Below, piece after piece: positions 1 to 11,594 of a stretch of 64,000 bases of DNA; the stretch's first letter is position 1, and each line of letters begins with the position of its first letter. The notes beneath the pieces are model-generated. The model was given only the letters and a program-made list of their open reading frames with translations, was not told the DNA's origin and made no database searches. The position numbers and the translations under genes were made by a program. This DNA is from Enoplolaimus lenunculus (lineage: Eukaryota; Nematoda; Enoplea; Enoplida; Thoracostomopsidae), in NCBI GenBank assembly GCA_030248215.1, contig JASANG010002036.1:51991-115990 (forward strand), given 5' to 3'.

Positions 1-2428
1 GGTGGAGCTAAGCATTTTCAGGTGGGGCATTCATGGGTTTTGAATGAGTTATGCAAGGTTGAAAATTTTTAGGGGGGACAAAACTTCCCCAAGGGATGCT
101 AAGCCCCCCAGCCCCCCTTGGTTACGGGCCCGTTCACAGTCACACAAGTTTTTGACTGGTGGAGGCTCCAGTTCGTTGATTTAGATCGAGCAGCTCATGA
201 ATAAAGAAACGTTTTGAGACTTACATAGTTATTTAATATTGGAACAATGTATAGCTTCTCGCTCAGTTCGCTCGCGAATTCTTCATAGCTCACACTAAAT
301 CCTGGCTCACTACCGGATCCAGAAGGGGGGCGTACGCCCCCCCATCAGAATTTTTTTGCGTTAAAGTGGCCAGGTCCCTACCTTACAATTTTCCCCTTAG
401 AAAATTTTTTGTATAAAACAATTTTTCTTACAGAATTTTACTGTGATAAAATTGTAATGTCCCTGTCTTACATTTTTTTACAATTTTTCCTGCAGAATAT
501 TTTTGCGAAAAGTGGTAAGATCCCTACCCTACAATTTTTCGCCCTCAGGAAATTTTTTGATGATAAAACGATTAGGTCCCTATCTTACAATTTTTGCGTT
601 TCATAACATTTGCCAGCCCGCCCCTCCCCGTTAAAAATTTTTGGATCCGCCTCTGTCCTGGCTCCGCCCTTTCCCACACTCTGATTTAACACCAAAACGA
701 AAATACGCCCAAAAGACCCCAAGCTGAAGTTCTGTATTAGAATGAAAGGTAATAGTGTGTAGCTTTTCGCTCGTGATCTTTTCTTCAAATAGCGTTCACG
801 TAGCGAACAATTCTGTATGGTTCTTTAAGGGGCCTAAAAGAGAACTTTAAAATTGGTCTCGGAGCCGAGTAGGAAAGCGCGACAAATCTCATTTTCCGCC
901 AAAAAATTAGACGGGTCACTGCTAAATGGCTTTATGTTAACTTTTACGTGGAAACCCAAGGTATGGACCTGGCCGGAAGGACAACCGCAATTCAAATTAC
1001 TCGGTACGTCAATGATTTGCACTAAACTAAATTTAGTTCAGATGCGTAGATTTACGTATCATTAATTTTTAGACTCAGAACGCATGGTTTGAGGGCACTG
1101 TCCTGCTTACGTCATGACAGAAATTAGAACGTAGATATATTTTAATTTTGAAAACTTTTCAAATTTTTAAAACGGCGGCTCTCTATTTTAATTTCAACTT
1201 AAGTCTATCGCATTCCTGAGGCAAACTAGTCAGATTTGGTTAAAGATTAATATATTTAAAATTAATTTGAAAGAATTTCTCAATAATCGCAGATATTTTA
1301 AATTTTAAATTCACGAGTTTGTGCCCGGAAGACGTGGTGGTTCTTGGTGGTATCACCAGTTAGCGCTAGCAAACAACTACAAGAAACAGTTTCGCGATCG
1401 TTAATTTAGATCAAAATTAAATTGTTAGGCGAAACGTTTTGCCTTGAGGTGAATCAAAAATTTAATGTTCAGTTTAATAAATTTGTTAGAAACACTGCCG
1501 CGCTGGCGTAGTTCTTAGGTTTACAATCTGATTGCTTTCAAATAGTGTTTACAACCAAAGTTTGTCGAAGCCCAAAATTTTGTACTGCCAATAAATGCGT
1601 CGAAATATAATTTTTTTAATTGACGGGTCAAATAATCAAGCCCGTTTGTGTATGTTAGTCGGTAAACTTCGGGCAGTTTCGAAAGGTTTTTCAGACATTT
1701 TCATTTCTTGATTTTAGATTTAAAGAAATTATAATTTGGCCGTGACAAAAGGTTACATTTGAAATCAATTCTTTAGCTCAACATTTGAATTTAAAAGTTT
1801 GGAATGTTGAAGTTTAACAATTTATATATTCCTCGATAAAGTGAAAAAATTTTAAGAGATCATTGCTCATTGTTCATTAACCTTAGATGCCAGTGTTCTC
1901 ATTGCCAGCTACTGATCGTTGTTGTTGCTTTGGTGCCGTGCACACCTTTCTGCTGCGAGAACTTCCAGCTGACAGTTACTTAAACATGCAAATCTTGTTG
2001 GAAAACGCGGCCCATGTAGAGATCAGGGGTGGAACGTTTTTCTATGGTACTACAATAAAGTAAGCTTAACCTTTAGACTTAATTTTTGCTTAAGCTAAAC
2101 TTAGCCTTTGGCTCAGGCTTAGGAATATGCTCATACTATACTGCTACGGTCCTGTTCCTTACATTGGCCGAGAACGGTTGCATATTAACGCTGCAGTTGC
2201 AATAGTTACCAAGTGAACACTTGCACGTGTGAATTGAGGTTTACGTTTTTATGCAGCAGACAACTCGTCAAAATCTGCTATTTGTTTGAGCCATTTGAGA
2301 ATACAACGCCACGATCTAAGACCAAATCTAAATTCTCGAGAAATGGATTTACGTTATTTACACATAATTTGTTCAGGCATATTTTAACCCCAAGCCGTTA
2401 TTGTAAATAAAGTAAAAAAATTGTTGCA
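1..2428. other. Intergenic DNA upstream of the neuropeptide gene
   Basis: No coding exon is recognisable. Positions 1-150 match a dispersed G/C-tract repeat (also near 11765-11935 and 17130-17235) that ends in a GGTTACGGGC-like sequence. Positions 300-620 hold a degenerate array of roughly 80-bp units built around the phrase GTCCCTACCTTACAATTTT, next to a GTACGCCCCC motif that recurs inverted near 8315-8340 and again near 12825. The rest is AT-rich. The neuropeptide promoter and 5' UTR should lie at its right end, but no TATA box or start site can be assigned. Confidence 0.5.
2009..2169. mobile_element. hAT-like MITE with TTAGGC-type core (copy 1)
   Basis: The ends are GGCCCATGTAGAGATCAGG and, inverted, GGCCAATGTAAGGAACAGG. 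The interior is a degenerate run of the hexamer CTTAGG/AAGCCT. The 8 bases on either side, GAAAACGC and GAGAACGG, agree at 6 of 8 positions, which fits a worn 8-bp target duplication. Copies at 14347-14532 and 27181-27377 have perfect 8-bp duplications, so this is an old member of the same family, just upstream of the peptide gene. Confidence 0.65.
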
Positions 2429-5400
2429 ATGGAATTTAAATACTCAACTTATTATTACCTGGCCGGTGTGTCACTTGTGCTTATCCTAATATGTAAGTGT
2501 TTAATTTTACCCACAGTGGATGATCACTGACACTCTTAGACAAGAGTGTGAAACTACTGGGGTTCTTCATGGTACAAAATGTACGAGCGCGCGTTGTATT
2601 TTGCCGGTTCCCCCCGCCTCGCCCCGGTTAGAGTGAGTAATTACCACTTGAACTATACAGTAAGCATTGGCGTGCATAATACCCCTCCCTAAATAACCGG
2701 GGCACTGGGTACATTCTTTTGAACACAGAATGTATACAGTTGGACACTCTTGTTATTATCCACTCTTGATTTTACCGATTGCTTTATTAGTTTCTGCTAT
2801 AATGTGCCGTAGCGCGTGAATCATCGATGTATGTCCCGGCAGCAACGTTGATGTTGGAACATTAATCTTATTTTCACATGTTTTGATCAAGTGAAACTCG
2901 CTTTTTAAGAGTTGATCCGGTTTTCGACAACTATCAGTGAACATCAAATTTAAAGTTTTCTCAACATTTTAGTAACCAGTTCACGTGTTTAAAGTTTGTA
3001 AATATTTTAGATTTTTCCGTTTTTTACTCCTAAATTTGAAATTTTGACTCCGAACTTTGAAATTTTGATGACAAGCTTCGTATGGTTATATATTCTTTGA
3101 AAGAAATAAAATTCGTTAAAAAAGTGTTGTGTTCTTGAAATTTCGTCAATTTCTGCAGAACGTTTTTGGTTTTTGACACGAATTTACTCGAATCGATTGA
3201 TAATAAACCATTATATGTTTCAATAAAACATAATTGTTATTTTAGCAGTTTCGTCAAACGCCGAAGATGCAAGTCAAGATTCGTCTTCTGACAATTTAGA
3301 CGAGTAAGTAAGCAACTGGAGCACGAAAACCAGGTCAAAATGTCTACAGTGGGTCACCTCATAACCCGAAACTTATGGTTTATTTTAAGAGGCTGGTATG
3401 CCCTTCCGTTATCAGTTTGGAACTGTTTGTAAAATAGCTTTTTTCATTTTGAGCGTTAAAATTGGTGAATTCATCGACAAATTTTACTCTGAATTCTAGT
3501 CATTTGACAGGAATTTGGCGGTTTATAATATTTTATTTCTGGTCAAGTTCCTGTTCCTTTTCTGGCGCAAAATTTAACTCCTGTTTCTACTTTGAATAAA
3601 ACGTAAATCTCGTTCGAACCCTGCTGTGCGGAATTTTGTTTGGACGGTCTGTTGACAAGATGGCTGCTGTTCAAACGCCTTTCCCAGGCGGCATCTGTTG
3701 TTACGGCTGTTTTGTACGAACCGCCTGTTGTCCAGACGGTCTTTTGTCCAAGCGTCCTTTTGTTCAGGCGGGCTTTTGTCCGGCGGCCACTGTCTGTCGG
3801 CTACTTGTCCGACGGTTTCCGGCTCAGTTTCCGGAAGCCTGGCTATAGGTTTTATCCAGTGGCAACAGCAAGCGTCCTTTTGTTCAGGCGGGCTTTTGTC
3901 CGGCGGCCACTGTCTGTCGGCTACTTGTCCGACGGTTTCCGGCTCAGTTTCCGGAAGCCTGGCTATAGGTTTTATCCAGTGGCAACAGCAAGCGTCCTTT
4001 TGTTCAGGCGGGCTTTTGTCCGGCGGCCACTGTCTGTCGGCTACTTGTCCGACGGTTTCCGGCTCAGTTTCCGGAAGCCTGGCTATAGGTTTTATCCAGT
4101 GGCAACAGCATTCTGTTATGAGCAATAGTAAAATTGGGAAAGATTAGAAAGTTAACGAAGAGACGTACTTGCGCAAATGGTAGCATATCTGAAGAACATA
4201 TAACCAATGGCTTTGAAAGATTATGCAAAAATAGAACGTCGGTCAAGGGCAGACAACGTCAGTTTTCTCATGCATAGATTGTTGGGCTGCGCAATTAGAT
4301 CGATTACCGTTAATCAACAAGTATATTCTCGAAATACTGTTTTCAATGAACGTCCACGTCGACCTCAACAACTCAAAACTTTTGCACGTTTATGATTTCG
4401 GCAGTCATAGGACAGTTGCCTGGATACAGACGTTTTTCACGCACCAACTTTTGCAAAACTCAATTGTAGAGATGCGTCGGTCGAGAGTCGATCCAACTTG
4501 AACAATTAATAATACATCAAAACGAATTTGAGATCTGCAAGCATCCTTTACCGCCGCGCCTAAATGTTGAAAGACAGTACTGCTGGCAATGAGTTGGCTT
4601 ACTTTCTAAGTGAAAAATCTCATCACCAGTTAGCGATAGGTTTTTAAACTGACGAACTACTGCAATTGCGGGTCTTAAAATTGGCATAGAAGTAGGACAA
4701 AACAAAAGAACAAAGATATGTACTGAATGCCGAACATCACCAATAGCTGGTTAGAAAGTTACATAACCTATCGGCGACTGGTAATAGCTGCTACACACAT
4801 CTGAGAATACAAACCCTGGTTTAAACGACGGCGCAACTCTTACATCTTGCAACCTATTCGGCCTTCCAGAAACATGGTGCCCATGTACCCATAACCCTCC
4901 CTCACTCATATTCAGAAGCTGCACAAAGCACCTATTGCAAGAGATTCTAAACCAATCATGATAATATTTGGGAGGATACTTGCAGTTGGTTCAGCCGATT
5001 TTGGTTACGATCATACTATTTGAATTGCCAAACAGTAGAAACTGCCAATACTTCTAACTTTCAACCAATCGGCCACTATAAGGCAGCTCAGCGACAGAAC
5101 AGCTTTATCGTCGTTGAAAGACTTTTTTGTAGTATGAATCGTATTGCTGTTCGGTCATGAGCGCGACAGAATTTATCCTGACTTAAGTTTTAGCTATTAG
5201 TACTTAAGTCTGAGATCTACCAATTTCAGTTACATTAGTGACGACTTCATTAACCATTTTTGCTTGTATTTTAGAGATAAAAGGACAAGCTACGGCATGG
5301 CGTTCGGCAAACGCAACTACGGCATGGCATTTGGCAAACGAAACTACGGCATGGCATTTGGCAAACGTGATTCCGGTTACGGAATGGCGTTTGGCAAAAG

Positions 5401-5587
5401 ATCAGGATATGGAATGGCGTTTGGTAAACGTGCCAGCCCGAGCTATGGCATGGCCTTTGGAAAACGCAGCGATTACGGCATGGCGTTCGGCAAACGGCCA
5501 AGCTACGGAATGGCGTTTGGAAAGCGGCCAAGTTATGGGATGGCGTTTGGCAAACGGCCGAGTTATGGCATGGCTTTTGGCAAATAA
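2429..5587 (+). CDS. YGMAF-amide neuropeptide precursor, 3 exons, 144 aa
   Basis: Exons are 2429-2492, 3246-3303 and 5275-5587. The phases join cleanly (64, 58 and 313 nt). Exon 1 encodes a hydrophobic secretion signal (MEFKYSTYYYLAGVSLVLIL), completed by exon 2, with likely cleavage near SSNA. A short acidic spacer ending DNLDEDKR follows. Exon 3 is ten peptides, each ending GKR except the last, which ends GK-stop: TSYGMAF, NYGMAF twice, DSGYGMAF, SGYGMAF, ASPSYGMAF, SDYGMAF and PSYGMAF three times. Known prohormone chemistry predicts cutting at KR, trimming of basic residues and conversion of Gly to an amide, giving xYGMAF-amides secreted from neurons or endocrine cells and probably acting on a GPCR. 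I do not recognise the YGMAFamide motif as one of the named families. The start is the only in-frame Met ahead of the signal sequence. Other long open frames across exon 3 are shadows of the repeat. Confidence 0.92.
3751..4110. repeat. Three identical 120-bp tandem repeats
   Basis: Units start at 3751, 3871 and 3991 and are identical as read. The array lies in intron 2 of the neuropeptide gene, is much more GC-rich than its surroundings and is open in several frames on both strands. It is rich in the words CTTTTGTCC, GGCGGGC and TGTCCGACGG. The flank at 3640-3750 holds degenerate versions of the same words, so an older array was probably re-amplified. The long translations across it have no protein character. 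Confidence 0.9.
4621..4788. mobile_element. Small inverted-repeat element (CACCAGTTAGCGATAGG family)
   Basis: The left end ATCACCAGTTAGCGATAGG is matched in inverse orientation near 4766-4787 (AACCTATCGGCGACTGGTAA). The same end word recurs alone near 9950-9982, in altered form near 12001-12025 and 41953-41975, and partly at 1350. This pattern fits a dispersed non-autonomous DNA transposon. It lies in intron 2 of the neuropeptide gene. The superfamily is not identifiable. Confidence 0.45.
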
Positions 5588-5588
5588 A
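5583..5588 (+). terminator. AATAAA overlapping the neuropeptide stop codon
   Basis: An AATAAA hexamer overlaps the TAA stop, with a T-rich stretch about 40 nt further on. If used as the polyadenylation signal it gives an extremely short 3' UTR. No other canonical AATAAA is close by. This is an inference from position only. Confidence 0.4.
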
Positions 5589-6272
5589 AACATTTAAACA
5601 ACACCAGCCCTCTCCGTCTTGTTTATTAAAAACCAATTCAAATACTTTTAGTAACATTTTCAAGACATAAAATGACGCGACGTATTTTTGAATTTTAGTG
5701 GTTACTTTAAAACGCAGCTGGTGCTCACAACCAATGTAATGCGGTATTAAACAAAAGCTCCTTGTCCTAACGCTTAATAATAGACCAGTGTTATATAAAT
5801 CTTATTGAGAAGTTGACGGATCCAACGGAAAATTCGTTGAAGGATCAGTTTGAAATTAAAAATTTCCACGTTAATAACTCTATTAAAAGACTGATGCATA
5901 TATCCTTCAATAATTTCCTCTCAGTTCAAAATCTAACTGAGTCCGTTAAATTGTTATAGAAATCCGTCTATCCTGACAGGAGTTCAAGAATTGAAAATGA
6001 CACAAATTTTTCGTCGCAGGTGTTTCAAATTTCAAGCTTTCATTGCAATAGAAGGATTTCTAAATCAATTCTTCTGAATTTGTTTATTCCGATGTGTTTT
6101 ATTGGGATAAAAAGAAACCAATGAAAAATGTTTCATAAAACGCATACCTTTTTAATCTACGAACTGAAAAACAAGCCATTGCTTGACTCCGAACGCACAA
6201 CGCGTGGTGATTAGCAATTTAACACGGTTATGCAAAATATTGTGAACTTCAAATGATTAATTCACAAGTTAC

Positions 6273-6641
6273 TAGGGTGTCACTGGCTATCTGTTTCCGT
6301 TTTATTTCCGGTAAAAATTGGTGTTTACTTCCGTTTCTGATATAGAAATACCGAAAATGCTATTATTCTTATGCTCAAAATTAGCTATAAATCACGTCAA
6401 TTTCTTGCAATTTTTTATCACAGATATACTGCAATTGTTCGATGTGAAGTCAAAAGTTACGAAATTCATCCAAAATCTTAAAAATTTCGGTGAATCACAT
6501 ATTTTTTATTTAAGTTACAAAACCCGGTGAATAATTGCATGCCTCAATTGTGGTGGCAGAAAAATAAAACATCTTTGATACTTTTCATACATCAAAATCC
6601 GTTTTCCGTTTCCGTTATTTTTATTATACGTTTCCACCCTG
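6273..6641. mobile_element. hAT-like MITE, TTTCCG-rich (GGGTG/CACCC family)
   Basis: The ends are TAGGGTGTCACTGG and TTTCCACCCTG. Flanking octamers CAAGTTAC and CAAATAAC match at 6 of 8 positions, an eroded 8-bp target duplication. The interior repeats the word TTTCCG and contains a long stretch (CTCAAAATTAGC onward) shared with the copy near 23860-24193. CAGGGTG ends plus 8-bp duplications are typical of hAT-superfamily elements. No transposase is encoded. Confidence 0.6.
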
Positions 6642-7197
6642 CAAATAACACCATCAGTAACTGTTAATACGTACTACACACAGTTGTTAATAAATCAAAA
6701 GAACAAAAAGCGTCAGCGCAGTTAAAACGTATATATATGTAAACAATCAATTAACATACTGTGGTGACCCGAATAAAATGGAAATGGTGACTGATATTCT
6801 TGTCACCTCTTCAGAGGGTTCCCTTTCACTATTCTGATCTGGACTGCTGTGTCTTTTTTAATCCAGCCCAGTAATCTGTACCACACACATAGTTTCATTA
6901 CATTAGGAAAGGACTTTTTCAGTACGCTGCTATGAATACAAGTGTAAGCCTGTGAGACACGATTGTCCGTTGTGCACATGCAAAATGTATATTGCCGCGC
7001 TATGAACCGGTATCCAGTCGAAAATAGGATGGACGGTCATGGGACGACCTTGTTGAAAATAGGGCATGTAAGCATGTGAGACATGCTTGTGCGGTATGTG
7101 CGCTGCACATGCAATATAGTGCAGTGCACTGTATGTATGCTAGCTGGCAGCATACGATCGGTACATATAGTCGACGAAAAATGCAGTTGGAGAGGCG

Positions 7198-7275
7198 TGC
7201 TGCGTGGCGCAGTGGTAGAGTACTTGCTTAAGGATCCGTAGGCTGAGAGCTCGGTCCCCGCTCTAGCCCACTTTT
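7198..7275 (+). repeat. tRNA-derived SINE head
   Basis: Positions 7205-7215 read TGGCGCAGTGG, a perfect match to the RNA polymerase III A-box consensus. A degenerate B-box-like segment (GCTCGGTCCCC) lies about 45 nt downstream. No clean cloverleaf forms, so it is not a working tRNA. A tRNA-derived SINE fragment is the best reading. Confidence 0.45.
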
Positions 7276-10200
7276 CCAGCTGCTTAGTAAAAAAGGTCTG
7301 AAGTCCCCGTTCCTACCTAGACTAACAACAAGTATTAACGTCATACTTTGAGTGGTGAATAAAATTCTGTACTGGGTTTAATTTGGTCCACGAAGCATTT
7401 ACGCAATCTGAGTAAGTATTGTAATTGACGTTTATAGAACTAATTAAAAATTTTGGACTCTGTTCATTTTCGGCCTCTAATGAGTAAAAATAAACTCCGA
7501 TTGATTCGGACTCAAAATAGGGAGCCAATACTCGTGTTAATATGTCTTCCATCTTATACCGACCGTTACAGTATATGCATCTGTGTTAACCATCATTATT
7601 TTCCGCGAAAAGTTAGAAATTATTTACCTCAAAACTAAACTGTACAGCATAAATAATTTGTTTAAATTTTACCGTTTTGTTTCAAAAAAACCATTTCTGT
7701 CAAGTGTTCTGCGTCGAAATTTTTTGATGTCGCTAAAAATTATTAATCCCAAACGTTTATACTTCAGTATTTCTGCAAACACTGTCAAATATGCCTTTAA
7801 AATCCTTATCACACAAATCAATATTGTCATAGACAGTCGGCGAAAATAATTTTTTTATCACAAAATGGTGTCCCAGATTGTCTGGGAGTTATTAGCTTAA
7901 TCTACCAAACTGTACCTGTCGGTAGCTGCGAAAGATCCAACTTTCACCAGTCCAGATCTTGAGTATAAGATCCAAGTAAACAATAGTTGTGTTGTCTTTA
8001 TCGGGCGCGGCGAAATCAGCTAAATATTTGTTTACGGAGCGTAGTTTGCTATTTTGTTACAAAGAAATTTAAGCAAAAAACAGAGGTACATTTTTCGATC
8101 AGTGCCGTTTGCAAAAGGGGGCGAACCATGGAACTTTTAGCAAAAGGCGCTGTTTTCAAAATTAGATGCCCAAAAAATTTTCCCTTGCCACAATTGCTCA
8201 GAAACTCTGTGCGTGATTTGAGTTATGCTTTACGAAAATGAAATCTTTTTGCCGAATGGCGGATCCAAAAATTTAGACCTTAGCATTTTATCGCAAAAAA
8301 ATTTCCTGACTGGAGACGTACGCTCCCCTGGATCCACTAGTGGCTACATTCTTGTGTTTGCTAGATTAATCAGCAGCAGAAAGCTTTTTTAATTAAGAAT
8401 GAAAAAAGCGAAATGTTTTAATATCGACCCGTAAAGCTTAAAACTTTAAAGTGGGGCATGCAAAGTTGCCAGACGACTATTACAACCCAGACTGAAACTT
8501 TCCTTGAGGGACTAATTGTGTCTAGAGGCTAAACACCCTCAGACTCTCACTCAACTGACTGCGGGCAATGTATATTCAAAGCGAACCTAAGAAAATAACA
8601 GTTTAATTTGGTGTCGATCATCGGAAACGCGTCTTGTGACACTTTATTTAATTTTGTACACCTATATATTTTTAAAGCATAGCTGGTGCAACTTGCTAGT
8701 TTGAATACATTCGATAAGAATACGGGCCCTAATTGTCGTCCAGCAATTAATGAATTAAATAAAAGCAAATATATAATATATGTTAAAACTAGCTAATTTT
8801 GTTTACAAAATAAATAAACAGCCAAGATACGATTCGAGAACTGTAGTACGAAATCAAAATATTATCAGTTTTGTAACAAAAAATGCAACAAACTTTGAAA
8901 TGTTGTTTTTCGTTGCAATATTTTTTACTTAAAATCTACCAAAAAGCAGCGTCTCTAAATATTACAAAAAGAACACCTGAAAAGCATCGAAAATATTAAA
9001 TAGTTTTTGTTTCAGCTGTTTCCACGACCAGGCGAGGATTAAAAAACTTTTTAAAGTTAATTCAAATTTGGGCTCATGTTAATTTTATGGGGGCCTGCTC
9101 ATTGGGAGACAGGAAGATTGAAGGACTCAGAGACTGGAAGACTTTTAGATGTAGGTTTGCGGTTAAACTTAGGATTTGATTTTGGCTTAGGCTTAGGCAG
9201 GACCCACTTTAGTGAACAATGACGCAAATGTTTTTGAAAAGTTTATAAAATTAGCTAAGTTTTGAGACAAATTTTCTGTTTTTGTGTCCTTTTGCTTTTA
9301 GTGTAATCAGGGTCACAATTGTGTGTTTTGCGCAACTGGTAGTCTTCATTCAGTGTTGATTTTGATGCAATGGTTTTTTTGTTATTTACTGAAGGCAGCC
9401 GTTTCTTGTCCGTAAAACAAATGAAGGGTTTTTGTTAAACTTTGTCAGTTGATTTCTAGAAACACTAACTGTTCTGTGTTAAATTAAATACATTATTATT
9501 ATTATGTGGCATTATTTTGTTACTGGAGTGACACGAATAAAATTGGGGACTGATATTTGTTTAGCCTCTTGAAAGTTTGACCCCGTATATTAGGTTAAGA
9601 GCTGTTATTCATTTTTAATTACCCGCATGTTAGCTTATCCCAACACCCTTCTATTTAATATTTTTTCTTTTGGGCAGAACTTCGGCCTTAATTAGGGATA
9701 CGGACTCATATTGATTGGGACACAAAATAGGGTTCATTACAGTACATGTGGCTTATAATTGTATACGCTGGGGCAAAATTTAGCAATTACCCTAAAATTT
9801 GAGGTTAAAATTTTATTCTTGAAGAACAGTAGCAATACGTTAAACTTAACATATTTCTGCGTTCAATGTTTTGTCTGGTTCTGTCGAATACAAAAAACTT
9901 TTCTAAAACCACCAACATTTGTCTAAACCTGCTCATTGAAGAAAAGATTTATCACCAGTTAGCGATAGGTTTTAAAACTGACAAACACATGCACATATGC
10001 ATCTGAAAATATACGCAGCGTATCAGTGGATTACCTATATCAATTCGCTAAATATATGCTTTCAATCTCGACGCTCACCGTTCACTGGTTCAGAACATGC
10101 AAGACGTAACACCATCAACTGGACATAGGTGCTACTCACATTTGAGCATATTATTTTTAATTACATTTGTTTTAGTTAACACTAAAAGAATAAAGTATAA

Positions 10201-10739
10201 GTTGAAAGTTAAATACAATATAGTGTGTGAAATGATCTATGAACAGACAAAGCAAACATGCAGTTTTTTGCAACCGAATCAGGTTTGTGGTCGGCTTTAT
10301 TGTTTTTGTTTAGTCAATTGTTTAGACTTGAATCTAATGCGAAGGAAATCGCTACTTTATAATATTTGCCACATTTTTACTGGGAAATGTGTTTCCACTT
10401 TTATAACGATTGCTTAAAAATTTTAGGCTTACGCTTAGGCTTGAGCTTAGAAAAAGACAGGCACAAATATCAGCATTTTCGTAACTGAAACCTATTAAGT
10501 TTGCCCAAAGCTCAATCGGTAATATCGGCTGAACACCCAGATATACACAGTATCTGATATACGAGTTAAATTTGCACGTGCAATACGCAATTTGTAACCA
10601 TATCAAAATGTTTGCTAAAAATGCTATAAATTTGTAAAATTTCAAAGCACAAAAAGTGTAAAATTTCAAAGCACAAAAAGTATTCTTGCTTTATCGAAGA
10701 ATTCTAAATCCCATCATTCCTTTTGACGAATTATTTCAG

Positions 10740-11094
10740 GAAACAACACCTGTTTACAATGAAATAGCAACTGGACGCCGGGATCTCAATGATTCAGAAT
10801 ACATCCAGCCGGTACGAAGCATTCTGGCTGACCTTTGGCATCTTCATATGAGCGTTTGGACCCTGGTTGGAAGTGGGGTTTTCCTTCGCTTAACCAGAAG
10901 TCGTACGCTTCAATCGGTAGCAATTTGCATCGCACTAGTCTTTGGGGCAGCTATTTGTTCGTCGCTAATTAATGTATTTGTTGCAATTGCTTATATATTT
11001 CGACTGCAATATATTGCATTTTATGCTAAATATATACGATTGAAATTAAACGCTACGTGTTATTCGACGTCTGATTTGCGAATAAGCAGTAACC

Positions 11095-11127
<33 letters not shown>

Positions 11128-11594
11128 GCAGCAACAACAACAGCAACAACAACAGCAACAACAACAACAACAACGACATCGACGATGACGACAACAACAA
11201 CGGCAACAACAACAACAACAACAACAATAATAATAATAATAATATTAATATTAATATTAATACACCCATAAACTCCGTTTGTTCCGAAACCAGGGAGGAC
11301 AGCAAACAGCTAAACTTGCCGGCGAAGCTAAATGTTGCAAGTAAACGAAACGTCCCAACAATCGACCTGCGCCTAAAAACTCCTTATGCATTCCGTGATG
11401 AAAGTCGGCAAACTTCTTGTGACTGCTTAAAGCGTCCAGTAGCAAATTTATCACCAAAAGAACAAATGCTTATATTTCCATCTGGGCCTTCGACTGCTGC
11501 AGTGAGATTTGCATGTCATACAGCCGTAACTATAAAGCAAGAAAATGGTACGGACGAAACGTATCTGCCAAACTATAAGCCATGCCGTGGCTAA
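10740..11594 (+). CDS. Last exon of an unidentified membrane protein with Asn-rich tail
   Basis: The exon starts after a strong acceptor (TTATTTCAG) at phase 0 and runs 284 codons to the stop. It begins ETTPVYNEIATGRRDLND, then has a hydrophobic pair: one segment near WTLVGSGVFL and one long segment from SVAICIALVFGAAI to VAIAYIF. A run of about 50 mostly Asn residues follows (codons AAC/AAT), then a hydrophilic tail containing a Lys-rich ASKRNVP and the end NYKPCRG. The spacing around WTLVGSGVF and the following helix loosely resembles the middle of CD20/MS4A four-helix proteins; that is a guess. The 5' exons were not found, so the protein is incomplete. A minus-strand Leu-rich frame opposite the Asn run is a shadow. 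Confidence 0.55.
11096..11262 (+). repeat. AAC/AAT trinucleotide tract encoding poly-Asn
   Basis: This is a near-continuous run of AAC, AGC and GAC triplets that changes to AAT and ATT towards its right end. It is in frame with the surrounding exon and encodes Asn with some Ser and Asp. Substitutions within the run show it is not newly expanded along its whole length. Length variation between individuals is likely. Confidence 0.85.

Larger units (their letters stand above)
5590..10739. other. Intergenic DNA between neuropeptide and membrane-protein genes
   Basis: No convincing coding exon was found; the short open frames here are AT-rich and lack splice-consistent partners. Recognisable content: the hAT-like element at 6273-6641, a tRNA-derived segment near 7198-7275, a dispersed CCTGGATCCACTAG repeat near 8100-8345, TTAGGC words near 9180, a CACCAGTTAGCGATAGG end at 9950 and a short tandem duplication at 10640-10680. 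The 5' exons of the gene ending at 11594 presumably lie here but cannot be placed. Confidence 0.5.

Noticed and set aside
3574-4147. Long overlapping open frames on both strands across the 120-bp triplication
   Set aside because: The unit length is divisible by three and GC-rich, so frames stay open by periodicity. They contain no start or splice context and no protein-like motifs.
5238-5663. Alternative frames on both strands over neuropeptide exon 3
   Set aside because: They are shadows of the repeated peptide-coding units. Only the frame with signal peptide, KR sites and GKR amidation signals makes sense.
11060-11305. Minus-strand Leu-rich reading frame
   Set aside because: It is the complement of the AAC/AAT tract that encodes poly-Asn in the plus-strand exon.
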